64,000 bases of DNA. Source: Chryseobacterium sp. 3008163 (GTDB lineage: Bacteria; Bacteroidota; Bacteroidia; Flavobacteriales; Weeksellaceae). The first letter of the stretch is position 1. The number at the start of each line of letters is the position of its first letter. This document shows, one piece after another, positions 17,554-26,899 of this stretch. The stretch is taken from positions 1,178,001-1,242,000 of the forward strand of contig NZ_CP033070.1 in the NCBI RefSeq assembly GCF_003669035.1, given 5' to 3'. The notes beneath the pieces were generated by a model. The model did not search any database. It worked only from the letters and a program-made list of their open reading frames with translations, and was not told where the DNA came from. Made by a program: the position numbers and the translations under genes.

Positions 17554-18882
17554 TTATCCTTTATAACCATAATATCTCGCTCCCAATAAAACAGGATTTT
17601 CAAGTTCTACGGATTGCAGACCAAATCCATTATAATCAGGATTTACAGAATGTTCAAGCTGTTTTCTGTGGAGCTTTTCATACGTATCAAAGTCAATGGC
17701 TAAACGTTCATTCAAATTTTCAAATAAATTCCATTTTTCAACGACACTTTTCCAGTTTTCAGAAACTTTTCCGGCAAAAATTTTTGATTTTGATCCGCTT
17801 CCATAGCCTAAAAACCCGATTTCCTGTCCAGTTAATTCTTCATTTTCATTAAAAGAAGTCTGTAAACCTGAAAGTAAAGCCATAAAAATCGAGGCGGTGT
17901 ACATATTTCCTATTTCTGAAGATGCGCGCTGCGTTTTTTCGATTTTTTCACTGATAAATTTCAAATATTCTTCAGATTTTGCAACCACTTTCTGTTCGTC
18001 AGGATTTGAATAGGATAGTCCGTTTTCTAAGCTGTAAATTTCAGTAAAAACTCTTTTCCCGTGGAATGCGTATGGAAGATGGAAGATTAAATATTTCCAG
18101 TTTTCGTAAGGCTTTTCTTTTCTTGAAACTACTTTATAATGTTCATACGCTTCTCTGATTCTATCCTGATAACACTGATTCGAATACTGTCCGTCAAAAA
18201 CCGGTTCATCGGTGAAAATTTCAATTTTATCTGGGAAATTTTCAGGAGCGTTTGTCAAATCTTCTTTTTTGAAATGTCTTCTTGGTTTGAAAAAATCAAA
18301 AACACTTTCGGTAGCGATTCCCCAATTGTTTTCTATTTCAATTAAATCAGGTTTTGCAGAGATCAACAAAGAAACCGCTCCTCCACCCTGCGTATATTCT
18401 CCGGAAGAAGCCAACTCGTATTTTGCATAATCGCTTGCGATAACGATTGCTTTTTTATCAGGATTTACCCTTACAAAATCTAATGAATTGTGAAGTGCAT
18501 CTACTGCTCCGATACAAGCAAAAGTCATATCAACCACATCACAGTTTTTGAAACATCTTTCACCAAACTCAGCCTCTAAAACTTTTTCTATCATCTGCAT
18601 TGCATAGGAAGCAGTAGGTTTTGCGGCATCGATTGCGCTTTCTGTTCCTAAATAAATTCTTGTAATATCTTTTGGATTAATCTGATAATCCTTAATTAAT
18701 TTTAATAATGCTTCAGCAGCAAATGTAGCAGCATCTTCATGCACATCGGGAAATCCCATTTTATGTAATCCTAAACCTTTTTCCAATTTCGCAGAATCTA
18801 TCCCTCTTTTTTCTGCTAAGTCTTTAATTTCCAAATATAAAGATGGCACATAATAACTCGCTGCCTCAATTCCAAAACCCAT
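17554..18882 (-). CDS. Hydroxymethylglutaryl-CoA synthase family protein
   Basis: 442-aa thiolase-fold enzyme condensing acetoacetyl-CoA with acetyl-CoA to HMG-CoA, the first committed step of the mevalonate isoprenoid pathway used by Flavobacteriia. The active-site Cys is C123 in DMTFACIGAVDAL. Other conserved blocks are the TESAIDAAKP loop, AIVIASDYAKYE, YTQGGGAVSLL and the C-terminal FLGYGSGSKSKIF. Length fits bacterial HMG-CoA synthases. It is transcribed alone. Confidence 0.88.
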   Translation of the reverse strand: MGFGIEAASYYVPSLYLEIKDLAEKRGIDSAKLEKGLGLHKMGFPDVHEDAATFAAEALLKLIKDYQINPKDITRIYLGTESAIDAAKPTASYAMQMIEKVLEAEFGERCFKNCDVVDMTFACIGAVDALHNSLDFVRVNPDKKAIVIASDYAKYELASSGEYTQGGGAVSLLISAKPDLIEIENNWGIATESVFDFFKPRRHFKKEDLTNAPENFPDKIEIFTDEPVFDGQYSNQCYQDRIREAYEHYKVVSRKEKPYENWKYLIFHLPYAFHGKRVFTEIYSLENGLSYSNPDEQKVVAKSEEYLKFISEKIEKTQRASSEIGNMYTASIFMALLSGLQTSFNENEELTGQEIGFLGYGSGSKSKIFAGKVSENWKSVVEKWNLFENLNERLAIDFDTYEKLHRKQLEHSVNPDYNGFGLQSVELENPVLLGARYYGYKG

Positions 18883-19169
18883 ACTCGTTTAATTTTAACA
18901 CGAATTTATAAAAGATAGTGCAAAAAAAGCTTCATTATCGTATAAATTTTTGCGAAAATTATTAATTTAATTACTTATTGTTTTTGTGAAAATTATTTTA
19001 ACGCAAAGCTCGCTAAGCTTTTTTTTACCACTAACTGTTTTTAAGTTCACAAAACGAAGTTTCGCCGATTCAAATAATCAATTTATAAATTGAGGCAAAG
19101 GCGTCCCATTTAGCAGAGAACACAAGGTCTTTCAATTCTTAAAATCAGTAATTATAGACAAGTTTTAAA
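18883..19169. other. Noncoding gap, no gene seen
   Basis: Upstream region of the HMG-CoA synthase and downstream region of the M1 peptidase. It contains a stretch of the kind AACGCAAAGCTCGCTAAGC that recurs in intergenic DNA of this group. No frame or RNA is recognisable. Confidence 0.4.
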
Positions 19170-19201
19170 TAAAAAAGCACCTCCAATAAGGAGATGCTTA
19201 G
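19170..19201 (-). terminator. Terminator of the M1 peptidase gene
   Basis: Arms AAGCACCTCC and GGAGATGCTT (one mismatch) around AATAA, with a run of T on the minus strand, 20 bp past the peptidase stop. Confidence 0.7.
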
Positions 19202-19220
19202 AAAAATATATATTGATTTA

Positions 19221-21731
19221 CTATTTGAAATTTTCAATTGCTTTATTAATGGCGTCAATCTGTGGATTGATGCTTGAAGCTTTTTGAGGATTTTGTTTCA
19301 GAAGTTCCATTTTCTTCGTCAAACCATCTTTTAACATTTGAGAAATCATCATTTTTACCTGAGGATTTTCTCCCATTTGTCCTTTTGCCTGACCTAAAAT
19401 TTTGGTAATGCTTTCTGTAGCTTTTAAATTATCGGAAGTCATGATCCAATTGTATCCTTCTTCCGCAGATTTCCCCAATTCAGGATTCTGGAATTTAATG
19501 AAAGGATAAAAAGCAACCAGTGAAGCAATATTTGACATTTGAGAAGTCACTTTATTTTTAACAATAACCGGAAGCATTTTACTTAATAAATCTTCTGAAG
19601 CTCCGTTCAAATCGATTTTATCAGCCAAAGTATTTGCCTTAGAAGGATCAACATCTAAAGCTGCTGCAACAGAATTCCCTTTTACAGAATTTGAAACGGC
19701 ATTTACCCCTTTCTCGAAAATCGGAAGGTATTTTTTATCTTTTGTCTTTGCCAAAGCTGCAATTGCGGCTCCCTGAACTAAAGTTTTAGGATCATTTGAA
19801 GCTAATTTTTCAACATCTGCTCCCAAAGTTTTAAGCTGTTCTGCGTTTGATAAGTCCATTAATTCCAAAGCTTTTTGTCTCACTCTGAAATAAGGATCTT
19901 TTAACGCCGCAGACAATAATTTTGTCGCTGCAGGGCTTTTTCCTACCTGATCTTTGATAGCCGTTAAAGCATTGTATCTGCTTTTAAATTCTTTCGAACC
20001 TGTAAACTGCATCAGATTCTGCTCGGGTGTTTTAGTTTCAGTAACGTCTGCAACCAATATTCCGTCTGCATTAATGTTGACCAAATCAGGATTTTTTGAG
20101 ACATCAAAGCTGAATGTATTTTTTGCAGCTGCATTCACCCAAACCTGTTGTCTTTTTGGTTTTCCGTTATCGTAAACATCGATGGTCAAAGGAAACTCGA
20201 AAGGCAATTCCTGAGACTGATTGACAACTACAGTCACTTGTTTTTTTACCGGCTCAAAAGTGTAAGAGTAATTCAATTTTGGATGCCCGCTTCCAAAATA
20301 CCATTGATTAAAGAACCAGTTTAAATCTTTACCCGAAACTTTTTCGAAAGATAATCTCAGTTGGTGAGCTTCGGCATTCTTGTATTCATAGGTTTTTAGG
20401 TAATCATTCATTCCGGCAAAAAAAGCTTCATCTCCTAAATAATTTCTCAGCATATGAAGAATTCCGCCACCTTTCTGATACGTTACCAAATCGAAAACGT
20501 CTTCTCGAGAAGCATAATCAAATCTTACCAAATCTTTTTTGAAATCTGAAGGATTATGAATATAATGATTCACATCTTCCATCTGATGGTAATCTGCCTG
20601 ATCTTTTCCGTATTTGTACTCGTTCCAAAGATATTCTGAGTAGTTGGCAAAAGATTCGTTAACCGTCAAATTACTCCAGCTCTCAGCAGTTACCAAATCT
20701 CCGAACCAATGGTGAAACAATTCGTGAGCTATGGTATCTTCCCATTTATTCTCATCAATTAACTGTCCCGGTTTTTGTAAAATATCACTTCCGTGAAGTG
20801 TTGCAGTTGTATTTTCCATGGCGCCGCTCACATAATCTCTACCTGAAATCTGCGCATATTTTGACCAAGGATAATCATACCCTAATTTTTTAGAGAAAAA
20901 CTCAATCATTTCAGGAGTATTTCCGTAAATCTGTTTTGCGTAAGGTTCGTATTCTTTTTCGATGTAATAGTCAACCGCAATATTTTTCCACTTGTCTTTT
21001 ACCACGGCATATTCACCGACTCCCATGAAGAAAAGGTACGTTGAGTGTCTTTTATCCATCACCCAATGATCAGTTCTTAAGCCATTTGATTCTTTCTGAG
21101 AATCTTTAAGAAGACCGTTTGACAACGTTACATATTTATCAGGAACCGTCATGTAGATTTCCTGAGTTGTTTTTTGAATTGATTTATCAATTGTCGGAAA
21201 CCAAGCTGAAGAAGATTCAGTTTCTCCTTGAGTCCAGATTTGAGTGGGTTTATCAGGATCCTGACCTTGAGCGTTGATAAAATAAAGACCTTTTGCATCG
21301 CTGATTGCCATGCTTCCTTCTTGCTTCACTTCGTTCGGACGAGCTGTGTATTTGATGTAAACAGTATAATCCTGATTTTTCTGATAGGTTTTGTCTAAAG
21401 TAATCTTTAAAACATCATTTTTATAATCAAATTTTAAAGGAGATTTCTTGCCATTGTTATCCAAAGCAACTTCATGAATCAACATTCCTTTTGCATCCAG
21501 AATCAACTCGTTGGTCGCATAAAAGTAAGGAGAAGCTGTCAGCCACTCTTCCCCATTCATCTGCTCTTTCTGATAATCGAAGTTGACTTTAAGCTTGGTA
21601 TGCTTAAGTTCCGTTACTTTCGCAGATGTTGCTCTGTAGACTTTTTCTCTGCCTGAAGTTTCGGTTTGTGCAGATACATTTCCGGAAAACAAAGCTCCCA
21701 ATATTGCAATAGATAAAATGATTTTCTTCAT
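19221..21731 (-). CDS. M1 family metallo-aminopeptidase
   Basis: Exported zinc aminopeptidase of 836 aa. A signal peptide ends near residue 21 (GNVSAQ). The exopeptidase motif GAMEN (303-307) binds the substrate amino terminus; the zinc site HELFHH (H336, E337, H340) is followed by the second Glu in NESFANYSEY. The C-terminal third is an alpha-helical repeat region of HEAT type. It probably trims peptides in the periplasm for nutrition. The stop of the 76-aa antitoxin-like gene lies 10 bp upstream, so the two may be co-transcribed. Confidence 0.92.
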   Translation of the reverse strand: MKKIILSIAILGALFSGNVSAQTETSGREKVYRATSAKVTELKHTKLKVNFDYQKEQMNGEEWLTASPYFYATNELILDAKGMLIHEVALDNNGKKSPLKFDYKNDVLKITLDKTYQKNQDYTVYIKYTARPNEVKQEGSMAISDAKGLYFINAQGQDPDKPTQIWTQGETESSSAWFPTIDKSIQKTTQEIYMTVPDKYVTLSNGLLKDSQKESNGLRTDHWVMDKRHSTYLFFMGVGEYAVVKDKWKNIAVDYYIEKEYEPYAKQIYGNTPEMIEFFSKKLGYDYPWSKYAQISGRDYVSGAMENTTATLHGSDILQKPGQLIDENKWEDTIAHELFHHWFGDLVTAESWSNLTVNESFANYSEYLWNEYKYGKDQADYHQMEDVNHYIHNPSDFKKDLVRFDYASREDVFDLVTYQKGGGILHMLRNYLGDEAFFAGMNDYLKTYEYKNAEAHQLRLSFEKVSGKDLNWFFNQWYFGSGHPKLNYSYTFEPVKKQVTVVVNQSQELPFEFPLTIDVYDNGKPKRQQVWVNAAAKNTFSFDVSKNPDLVNINADGILVADVTETKTPEQNLMQFTGSKEFKSRYNALTAIKDQVGKSPAATKLLSAALKDPYFRVRQKALELMDLSNAEQLKTLGADVEKLASNDPKTLVQGAAIAALAKTKDKKYLPIFEKGVNAVSNSVKGNSVAAALDVDPSKANTLADKIDLNGASEDLLSKMLPVIVKNKVTSQMSNIASLVAFYPFIKFQNPELGKSAEEGYNWIMTSDNLKATESITKILGQAKGQMGENPQVKMMISQMLKDGLTKKMELLKQNPQKASSINPQIDAINKAIENFK

Positions 21732-21741
21732 TTCTTTCCTT

Positions 21742-21972
21742 TTATTTTTTTGTATTATTTTTTGTAATGATTTCGAAAATATCGTTGACTAACGTTTCGT
21801 AATCTCCTTTTTTAAGCTGTTCTTTAGTCTTGGCAAAAGCTTTTTTCAGTTCGCTTTCAGGATTATCTTCATCAATGATCTCAATTGAAGCTACTCCTTT
21901 TATCTGCAGCAGAATTTGTTTTAAATTCTCGGCATCAACATTTTGCTCTAAGGTCAATTTAATTGATTTCAT
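21742..21972 (-). CDS. Orphan antitoxin-like protein
   Basis: 76-aa charged protein. Its first half (IKLTLEQNVDAENLKQILLQIKGVASIEI) lines up with the antitoxin-like protein at 22352-22591 (IKISLDEYADVPFIKKLLSQIKGIKSFEV), and both end in an acidic helical tail, so they are paralogues. No toxin gene follows it; the next gene is the M1 peptidase. It may be a solitary antitoxin left after toxin loss, or it may cross-neutralise the neighbouring toxin (inference). The family has no name I can give with certainty. Confidence 0.55.
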   Translation of the reverse strand: MKSIKLTLEQNVDAENLKQILLQIKGVASIEIIDEDNPESELKKAFAKTKEQLKKGDYETLVNDIFEIITKNNTKK

Positions 21973-22006
21973 AGTAAATAAGTAGTATTTTATGATGAAT
22001 AGTTAC

Positions 22007-22040
22007 AAAAAAAGTGAAGTTTTTTGGCTTCACTTTTTAT
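22007..22040. terminator. Bidirectional terminator
   Basis: Arms AAAAAGTGAAG and CTTCACTTTTT around a short loop, directly after the stop of the toxin gene on the minus strand. It separates the toxin-antitoxin pair from the orphan antitoxin-like gene. Confidence 0.8.
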
Positions 22041-22047
22041 ATTTTCT

Positions 22048-22352
22048 TTATTTTAAAAATAGCTTATGGATGTTTTCAGGATTACCTTTTGAAGGAAGAA
22101 ATAATAAAATTTCTACACAATCTTTTTTCACTTCAAAATATACCTTAACTTGCTTCTTTCCCAATAATGCAAATCTTAATTGACTATCTGAGTCTATCGT
22201 CTGATATGAAATTAATTGATCATTAAATGACTCAACCAATTTTTCTAAGTCTTTATTAAATATCTTCAGTTCCTTTTGAGTCCAATTTTATTTAAAAAAT
22301 CAATAATATTTTTAAGACTTTCAATCGCAGTATTTGAAAATATAACTTTCAT
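22048..22352 (-). pseudogene. RelE/ParE-family toxin (frameshifted)
   Basis: Toxin of a type II toxin-antitoxin pair, about 100 aa when repaired. The first frame reads MKVIFSNTAIESLKNIIDFL and stops at once; the next frame continues WTQKELKIFNKDLEKLVESF and ends LLFLPSKGNPENIHKLFLK, typical of ParE/RelE folds (RFALLGKKQVKVYFEV strand). One extra base in the T4 run at 22286-22289 rejoins them. The ATG overlaps the antitoxin stop by one base (TAATG), indicating translational coupling. It is either dead or a sequencing error; the cellular target is unknown. Confidence 0.75.
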
Positions 22353-22591
22353 TACTTTTTAAAAATGGAATCTATCAATTCTTCCGAATATTCTTTACAT
22401 TCTCCATTTTTGATTTCATTACGACTTTTTTCAATCAATTTTCTAAATTCATCAGAATTTTCAATCTCTTTCCAAGAATCAATTTTGTCATTCTCAGAAA
22501 CCTCAAAACTCTTAATACCTTTTATTTGTGATAATAGTTTTTTGATGAAAGGAACATCTGCGTATTCGTCTAAACTGATTTTAATTTCCAT
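22352..22591 (-). CDS. Antitoxin of a RelE/ParE-type toxin-antitoxin pair
   Basis: 79-aa acidic, helical protein directly upstream of, and one base overlapping, the RelE/ParE-type toxin gene. The N-terminal half forms a small strand-helix-strand (EIKISLDEYADVPFIKKLLSQIKGIKSFEV); the C-terminal tail is a charged helix (EFRKLIEKSRNEIKNGE) suited to wrapping a toxin. The role is assigned from position and size. A paralogue lies at 21742-21972. Confidence 0.65.
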   Translation of the reverse strand: MEIKISLDEYADVPFIKKLLSQIKGIKSFEVSENDKIDSWKEIENSDEFRKLIEKSRNEIKNGECKEYSEELIDSIFKK

Positions 22592-22636
22592 AATTCCTGA
22601 TTTTAAATCAAAGTTAATGAAATTATTACTAAAATA

Positions 22637-23431
22637 TTAAATCGCCACAGGCGCTTTAATTCCTGGATGTGGATCGTAGTTTTCTAAGGTAAAATCTTCA
22701 AAATTAAAATCGAAAATATCTTTAATCTCAGGATTTAGTTTCATGGTAGGAAGCGCTTTCGGATCTCTTGAAAGCTGTCTTTCGACCTGCTCAAAATGAT
22801 TATTGTAAATATGAACATCACCAAAACTATGAACATAATCTCCCACTTCAAGATCACAAACCTGCGCAACCATCATTAATAAAAGCGCATAGCTAGCAAT
22901 ATTGAACGGTACGCCTAAAAATACATCTGCACTTCTCTGGTACAGCTGTAAAGATAATTTTCCGTCAGCTACGTAAAACTGAAAGAGTGCATGACAAGGC
23001 GCTAAAGCCATATTTGGAATTTCTGCAACGTTCCAAGCAGAAACAATTAATCTTCTGGAATCCGGATTTTTTTTAATCTGGTCAATCACTTCCGAAATCT
23101 GATCAACCACTTTATTATCCGCTCCGTTCCAGCTTCTCCATTGAGCACCATAAACAGGACCTAAATCTCCGTTTTCATCTGCCCATTCGTCCCAAATGCT
23201 AACGCCGTTGTCATTCAGATATTTTACGTTGGTATCACCTTTTAAAAACCAAAGCAATTCGTAAATAATTGATTTCAAATGCACCTTTTTGGTTGTTACC
23301 ATCGGAAAACCTTTAGACAAATCATATCTCAACTGATACCCAAAAACACTTCTTGTTCCCGTTCCGGTACGGTCGGTTTTGTCGGTTCCGTTTTCTTTGA
23401 TATGTTTTAGAAGGTCTAAATAATTTTGCAT
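22637..23431 (-). CDS. thyA: Thymidylate synthase
   Basis: Converts dUMP to dTMP using methylene-tetrahydrofolate. From the ATG at 23429-23431 the protein is 264 aa, the same length as E. coli ThyA, and the nucleophile falls at C146 ([12 protein letters not shown]). Other landmarks: [54 protein letters not shown] and DVHIYNNH. The frame is open to 23494, but the extension is not family-like. Confidence 0.95.
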   Translation of the reverse strand: MQNYLDLLKHIKENGTDKTDRTGTGTRSVFGYQLRYDLSKGFPMVTTKKVHLKSIIYELLWFLKGDTNVKYLNDNGVSIWDEWADENGDLGPVYGAQWRSWNGADNKVVDQISEVIDQIKKNPDSRRLIVSAWNVAEIPNMALAPCHALFQFYVADGKLSLQLYQRSADVFLGVPFNIASYALLLMMVAQVCDLEVGDYVHSFGDVHIYNNHFEQVERQLSRDPKALPTMKLNPEIKDIFDFNFEDFTLENYDPHPGIKAPVAI

Positions 23432-23483
23432 TCCACAGTTTTTTGAGAGTTCAAATTTAAAGATTCTTATCCAAAAAAGGATT

Positions 23484-23514
23484 AAAAAAAGCATCCATTT
23501 TCATGAATGCTTCG
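23484..23514 (-). terminator. Terminator of the SDR gene
   Basis: On the minus strand: AAGCATTCATGAAAATGGATGCTTTTTTT, an imperfect hairpin ending in T7, 25 bp past the SDR stop. Confidence 0.7.
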
Positions 23515-23538
23515 TATCGTATATTTAATTAAAATCTA

Positions 23539-24288
23539 TTAAACGGCTGTGTAATCTCCATCGACAAGGTAGTAACCGCCTGTCATAAAAGATGATTTTT
23601 CAGAGCTTAGAAACAGCACCAACTCTGCAACTTCTTCTGATGTTCCAAGCCTTCCCATAGGATGTTTTGCTATCAATGCATCTTTATGCTCTTTGTCTAG
23701 CTGATTCAATAATGGTGTATCGATATATCCCGGACCAACTGCATTGCAACGAATATTTTTCTTTCCATACTCAGCGCCAATATTTTTAGTTAAGCCAACC
23801 ACTGCATGTTTGGTTGAAGTATATGCTGAAGAAAGTGGTGCTGCAACCGTTCCGTGTATCGAAGCGATATTGACGATTACTCCGCCACCGTTTTTCTCCA
23901 TTTGAGTAAGTTCATATTTACAACCGTAAAAAACACCATCTAGGTTGATATCGATTACTTTTTTCCAACCTTCAAGACTGTAATCTCCTGTTTGATTGGC
24001 TTCACCGCCAATTCCGGCATTGTTACAAGCGATATCTAATCTTCCATAGATTTCAACTGTTGATTTCACAAGAGCTTCTACCTCTTCTGCTTTCGAAGTA
24101 TCAGCTTTCACAAAAGATGCTTCACCGCCTTCAGATTTTATTTTTTCTACCGCCTGATTTCCGTGCTCTTCATTGATATCAGAAACGATAACTTTAGCAC
24201 CTTCTTTTGCGTAAGACTGAGCAATTGCCAATCCGATTCCTGAACCCGCTCCTGTTACCAGAGCTACTTTATTATCTAAAATTCCCAT
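23539..24288 (-). CDS. SDR family oxidoreductase
   Basis: 249-aa classical short-chain dehydrogenase/reductase. NAD(P)-binding TGAGSGIG at about 13-20, with an Asp at the end of strand 2 (VSDIN) favouring NAD. NNAG, the catalytic Ser in NIASIHG, and YTSTK with the catalytic Tyr-Lys are all present. The closing MTGGYYLVDGDYTAV resembles glucose dehydrogenase-like and acetoin reductase-like SDRs. Substrate is unknown; it is transcribed alone. Confidence 0.9.
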   Translation of the reverse strand: MGILDNKVALVTGAGSGIGLAIAQSYAKEGAKVIVSDINEEHGNQAVEKIKSEGGEASFVKADTSKAEEVEALVKSTVEIYGRLDIACNNAGIGGEANQTGDYSLEGWKKVIDINLDGVFYGCKYELTQMEKNGGGVIVNIASIHGTVAAPLSSAYTSTKHAVVGLTKNIGAEYGKKNIRCNAVGPGYIDTPLLNQLDKEHKDALIAKHPMGRLGTSEEVAELVLFLSSEKSSFMTGGYYLVDGDYTAV

Positions 24289-24388
24289 ATTGATAAAATT
24301 TTTGTTTGTATTTAATCTATACTAAATTTACGATAATCAATTTAAGATTCAATATGAAGCAATGGTAAATTTTTCTTAAATTTTCGGG

Positions 24389-25039
24389 TCACCAAACTAA
24401 ATTAACGGAAACATCTTTTGAATTTCCTTTAATCGATTTTAGTTTTCCGAATTTTTCTTTATTAAAGATTTTATCGCTCCAATAATCTAAACTTACAGTT
24501 CCGAACTTGATTAGTTTTTTATGTTTGCTAGAGTCAATGATGTCTTTCTGCCCATAATCAATCGAGATATTTCCTATGGATTTTAATTTTCCTAATCTGC
24601 TGTTATCTATGATATCTTTTTCCCAATAATCTATTTTTAGGTTCCCGATGTTCTTTACTTTACCTAACTTTTCTTTATCAAAATTATCATAGTAATCTAT
24701 TGAAACATTGCATACGTTTTTAATCTTGCCAGATCTTACATCACTTTTATCTAAAATATCCCAATAATCAATTTTTAAACTTCCGATGTTTTTTAGTTTT
24801 CCAAATCTGTATGCATCAAAATTCGCATCATCATAATAATCTACCTCTCCGTCTAAATTGTTTGTTTTAAAACCTGAAATTTCACCATCACTATTTACCT
24901 GTATCGTTACATCATCAATGGTAATATCTACAGACTGTAAGTCGTTGGTTTTAGCTGAAATATTTGCTTTAATTTGTCCAAAAGCGAAGGAATGAATAAT
25001 TAAAAATAAAGCGGGCAGAAAATTTTTAAGAGATGTCAT
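24389..25039 (-). CDS. Exported protein with about six 22-24-residue repeats
   Basis: 216-aa protein that I cannot assign to a named family. A signal peptide (LPALFLIIHSFAFGQ) is followed by a segment mentioning its own theme (VDITIDDVTIQVN). Then from about residue 75 come tandem units with the pattern G-K-[LIV]-K-x-[IV]-x-x-[LV]-x-[IL]-D-Y-[WYG], for example LGKLKSIGNISIDYG and LGKVKNIGNLKIDYW, spaced by acidic DxxD/KxK stretches. The units would give a regular beta structure in the envelope. It lies 3 bp after the Gre-like gene, so they share a transcript. Confidence 0.65.
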   Translation of the reverse strand: MTSLKNFLPALFLIIHSFAFGQIKANISAKTNDLQSVDITIDDVTIQVNSDGEISGFKTNNLDGEVDYYDDANFDAYRFGKLKNIGSLKIDYWDILDKSDVRSGKIKNVCNVSIDYYDNFDKEKLGKVKNIGNLKIDYWEKDIIDNSRLGKLKSIGNISIDYGQKDIIDSSKHKKLIKFGTVSLDYWSDKIFNKEKFGKLKSIKGNSKDVSVNLVW

Positions 25040-25042
25040 ATT

Positions 25043-25483
25043 TTATCCGATTTCTTCAATGACTTGATTGACATTGTTGATGATAAACGTCTCAGCTATT
25101 TTCTTGCCAAACATTGCTTTTGCCAACGGTGATTCACTTGAAATGGTCATTATTTTTTTGCCTTCAAAAACAATTTCTCCTGACGATACCGAAATATAGA
25201 AAAATCCTTTATCTGTCTTTACCAAAGCTCCATTCTGAACTTTTGTACAGACCTCTGTGTTTAATTTTTTCAGGAAATTCTGTTGGTTTAAGGTTTCATT
25301 TAATTGCCTTTGGATATTATTAATTTCCTGCTGCAGCATTTCGCGACCAGTTTCATACTTGTCACCCATCGAACTTTTGGTATCGTTACTTGATGCACGG
25401 GTTTCGGCAATAAGATTTTCGAAGATTTTTATTTTTTCTGAAATTTTATCTTTAAGAATTTGCAGTATATTTTCTTTGTTCAT
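25043..25483 (-). CDS. GreA/GreB-like elongation factor family protein
   Basis: 146-aa protein with the two-part Gre layout. An N-terminal coiled coil runs over about residues 1-75, with an acidic turn (MGDKYETGREML) where GreA carries its catalytic acidic tip. A C-terminal FKBP-like domain follows (LVKTDKGFFYISVSSGEIVFEGKK, ESPLAKAMFGKK), in which SPLAKAMFGK parallels the SPIGRALLGK block of GreA. It may bind RNA polymerase in the secondary channel. It is diverged from housekeeping GreA, so it is probably a paralogue. Confidence 0.72.
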   Translation of the reverse strand: MNKENILQILKDKISEKIKIFENLIAETRASSNDTKSSMGDKYETGREMLQQEINNIQRQLNETLNQQNFLKKLNTEVCTKVQNGALVKTDKGFFYISVSSGEIVFEGKKIMTISSESPLAKAMFGKKIAETFIINNVNQVIEEIG

Positions 25484-25571
25484 TTTGAAAGCAATCTTTG
25501 AGTTTATAAATTAAATAAAAGTGAAGAAAATTAAATTTTTGCTAAAGCCAATTTTAGTATTGTAAGCTGAA

Positions 25572-25589
25572 AGCGGGCTAAAGCCCGCT
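25572..25589. repeat. Perfect 18-bp palindrome
   Basis: AGCGGGCTAAAGCCCGCT, with arms AGCGGGCT and AGCCCGCT and almost no loop, in AT-rich intergenic DNA between the GH13 gene and the Gre-like gene. Similar GCGGGCTTTAGCCCGC hairpins are frequent in this group of genomes. It is not followed by a T-run, so it is not a typical terminator. Confidence 0.6.
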
Positions 25590-25621
25590 CCTATTGATGT
25601 TTTAAAATATTTTACTTTAAG

Positions 25622-26899
25622 TTATACTTTATTTTTCAAAACAGCGAAATCAGAAACTTTAAAATTAAAATCTTTTCCCTCGCTGAAGTCTCGTTTTGTT
25701 TTGTCAAAAACATTATTGAAAGTTCCGTTTAAATTCTCATCCTGAATAGTAAAATTTACCGGATCTTTTGAAAAATTTAAAATAACTAAAACCTCATCTT
25801 GTCCGTTTTTTCTCACATACGCCAAAATTTTATCATTAGCTGTGGTGTTTAGAAGATAAGTTGAAACTGCGGAATCTCCGCCACGCAAAGCAGGATTTGA
25901 TGATTTTAAGTTTAATAACGTTTTATAGAAATCTGCCATCTCATAATTTCCGTTCCAATCGATGACATCTTTCTCGAAGAACTCTAATCTTTTTAAGTTT
26001 GGAAGTTCCTGACCGGAATACAAAAGCGGAATTCCGTTCCAGGTTGCAGAGAATACTGCCATTGGCTTGGTGATATCACCATATTTTTCGAATTCGGTTC
26101 CGTTCCATGAGTTTTCGTCGTGATTGGTCGTAAACCATGCTCTCATGGATGAATCTCCGATTGCAGAATATTGTTTAAGCAAATCTATTAATTCGCTGAG
26201 AGGTTCATTTTTTTGATAATAATCGGCTGACTTATGCATCCATTTCCATGAATAGCTTGCGTCAAAAACTTTTCCGTAATCTGGGTTTTCAATTTCATCA
26301 TATTCTCCGATGAAGAAAAGAGGCTTCAGTTTTTCGACTTCGGGTCTTGCCTCTATCCAAAAATCTAATTCTACCCACGATGCCAGATCACATCGGAAAC
26401 CGTCGATATTGGTTTCTTTTACCCAAAATTTCATGGCATCAATCATCGCTTTTCTCATCTCCTGATTTTTGTAATCGAGTTCGATGATGTCATCCATTCC
26501 TGATGCTTTGTGGAAGCTTCCGTCCGGATCTTTTAAATAAAATTCGGGATGAGTTTTTGTCCAGACATGACCCCAGCCTGTATGATTAGCCACCCAGTCG
26601 ATGATTACTTTAAAGCCTAACCGATGCGCTTCGTTGACCATGTGCTTAAATTCATCCATTGTTCCGAATTCGGGATTGATGGTTGTGTAGTCTGAAGCGG
26701 CATATTGGCTTCCCAAACTTCCCTTTTTATTAAGTTGGGCAATGGGAGTAACGGGCATGAACCAAAGGGTTTTCACGCCCATGTTTTTGAGGCGTGGCAT
26801 TTCTTTTTCAAATGCTTTGAATGTTCCTTTCTGAGTATATTGTCTTAGATTAACTTCGTAAATATTGGTGGTATGTTTCCATTCTGTTGATAAATCCAT
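25622..26899 (-). CDS. GH13 alpha-amylase family protein
   Basis: 425-aa (beta/alpha)8 glycosidase without a signal peptide, so cytosolic. The conserved GH13 regions are visible: DWVANHTG (region I), GFRCDLASW (region II, nucleophile Asp), FFIGEYDE (region III, acid Glu) and FTTNHDENSW (region IV). A C-terminal beta domain (VLVILNFSKDPVNFTI) completes it. It probably acts on maltodextrin or glycogen; the exact specificity is open. It is transcribed alone. Confidence 0.9.
   Translation of the reverse strand: MDLSTEWKHTTNIYEVNLRQYTQKGTFKAFEKEMPRLKNMGVKTLWFMPVTPIAQLNKKGSLGSQYAASDYTTINPEFGTMDEFKHMVNEAHRLGFKVIIDWVANHTGWGHVWTKTHPEFYLKDPDGSFHKASGMDDIIELDYKNQEMRKAMIDAMKFWVKETNIDGFRCDLASWVELDFWIEARPEVEKLKPLFFIGEYDEIENPDYGKVFDASYSWKWMHKSADYYQKNEPLSELIDLLKQYSAIGDSSMRAWFTTNHDENSWNGTEFEKYGDITKPMAVFSATWNGIPLLYSGQELPNLKRLEFFEKDVIDWNGNYEMADFYKTLLNLKSSNPALRGGDSAVSTYLLNTTANDKILAYVRKNGQDEVLVILNFSKDPVNFTIQDENLNGTFNNVFDKTKRDFSEGKDFNFKVSDFAVLKNKV

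Noticed and set aside
24389..25039. Repeat protein as an adhesin or ice-binding protein
   Set aside because: The repeat is regular, but no known adhesin, RTX or ice-binding motif is present, so I leave the role open.
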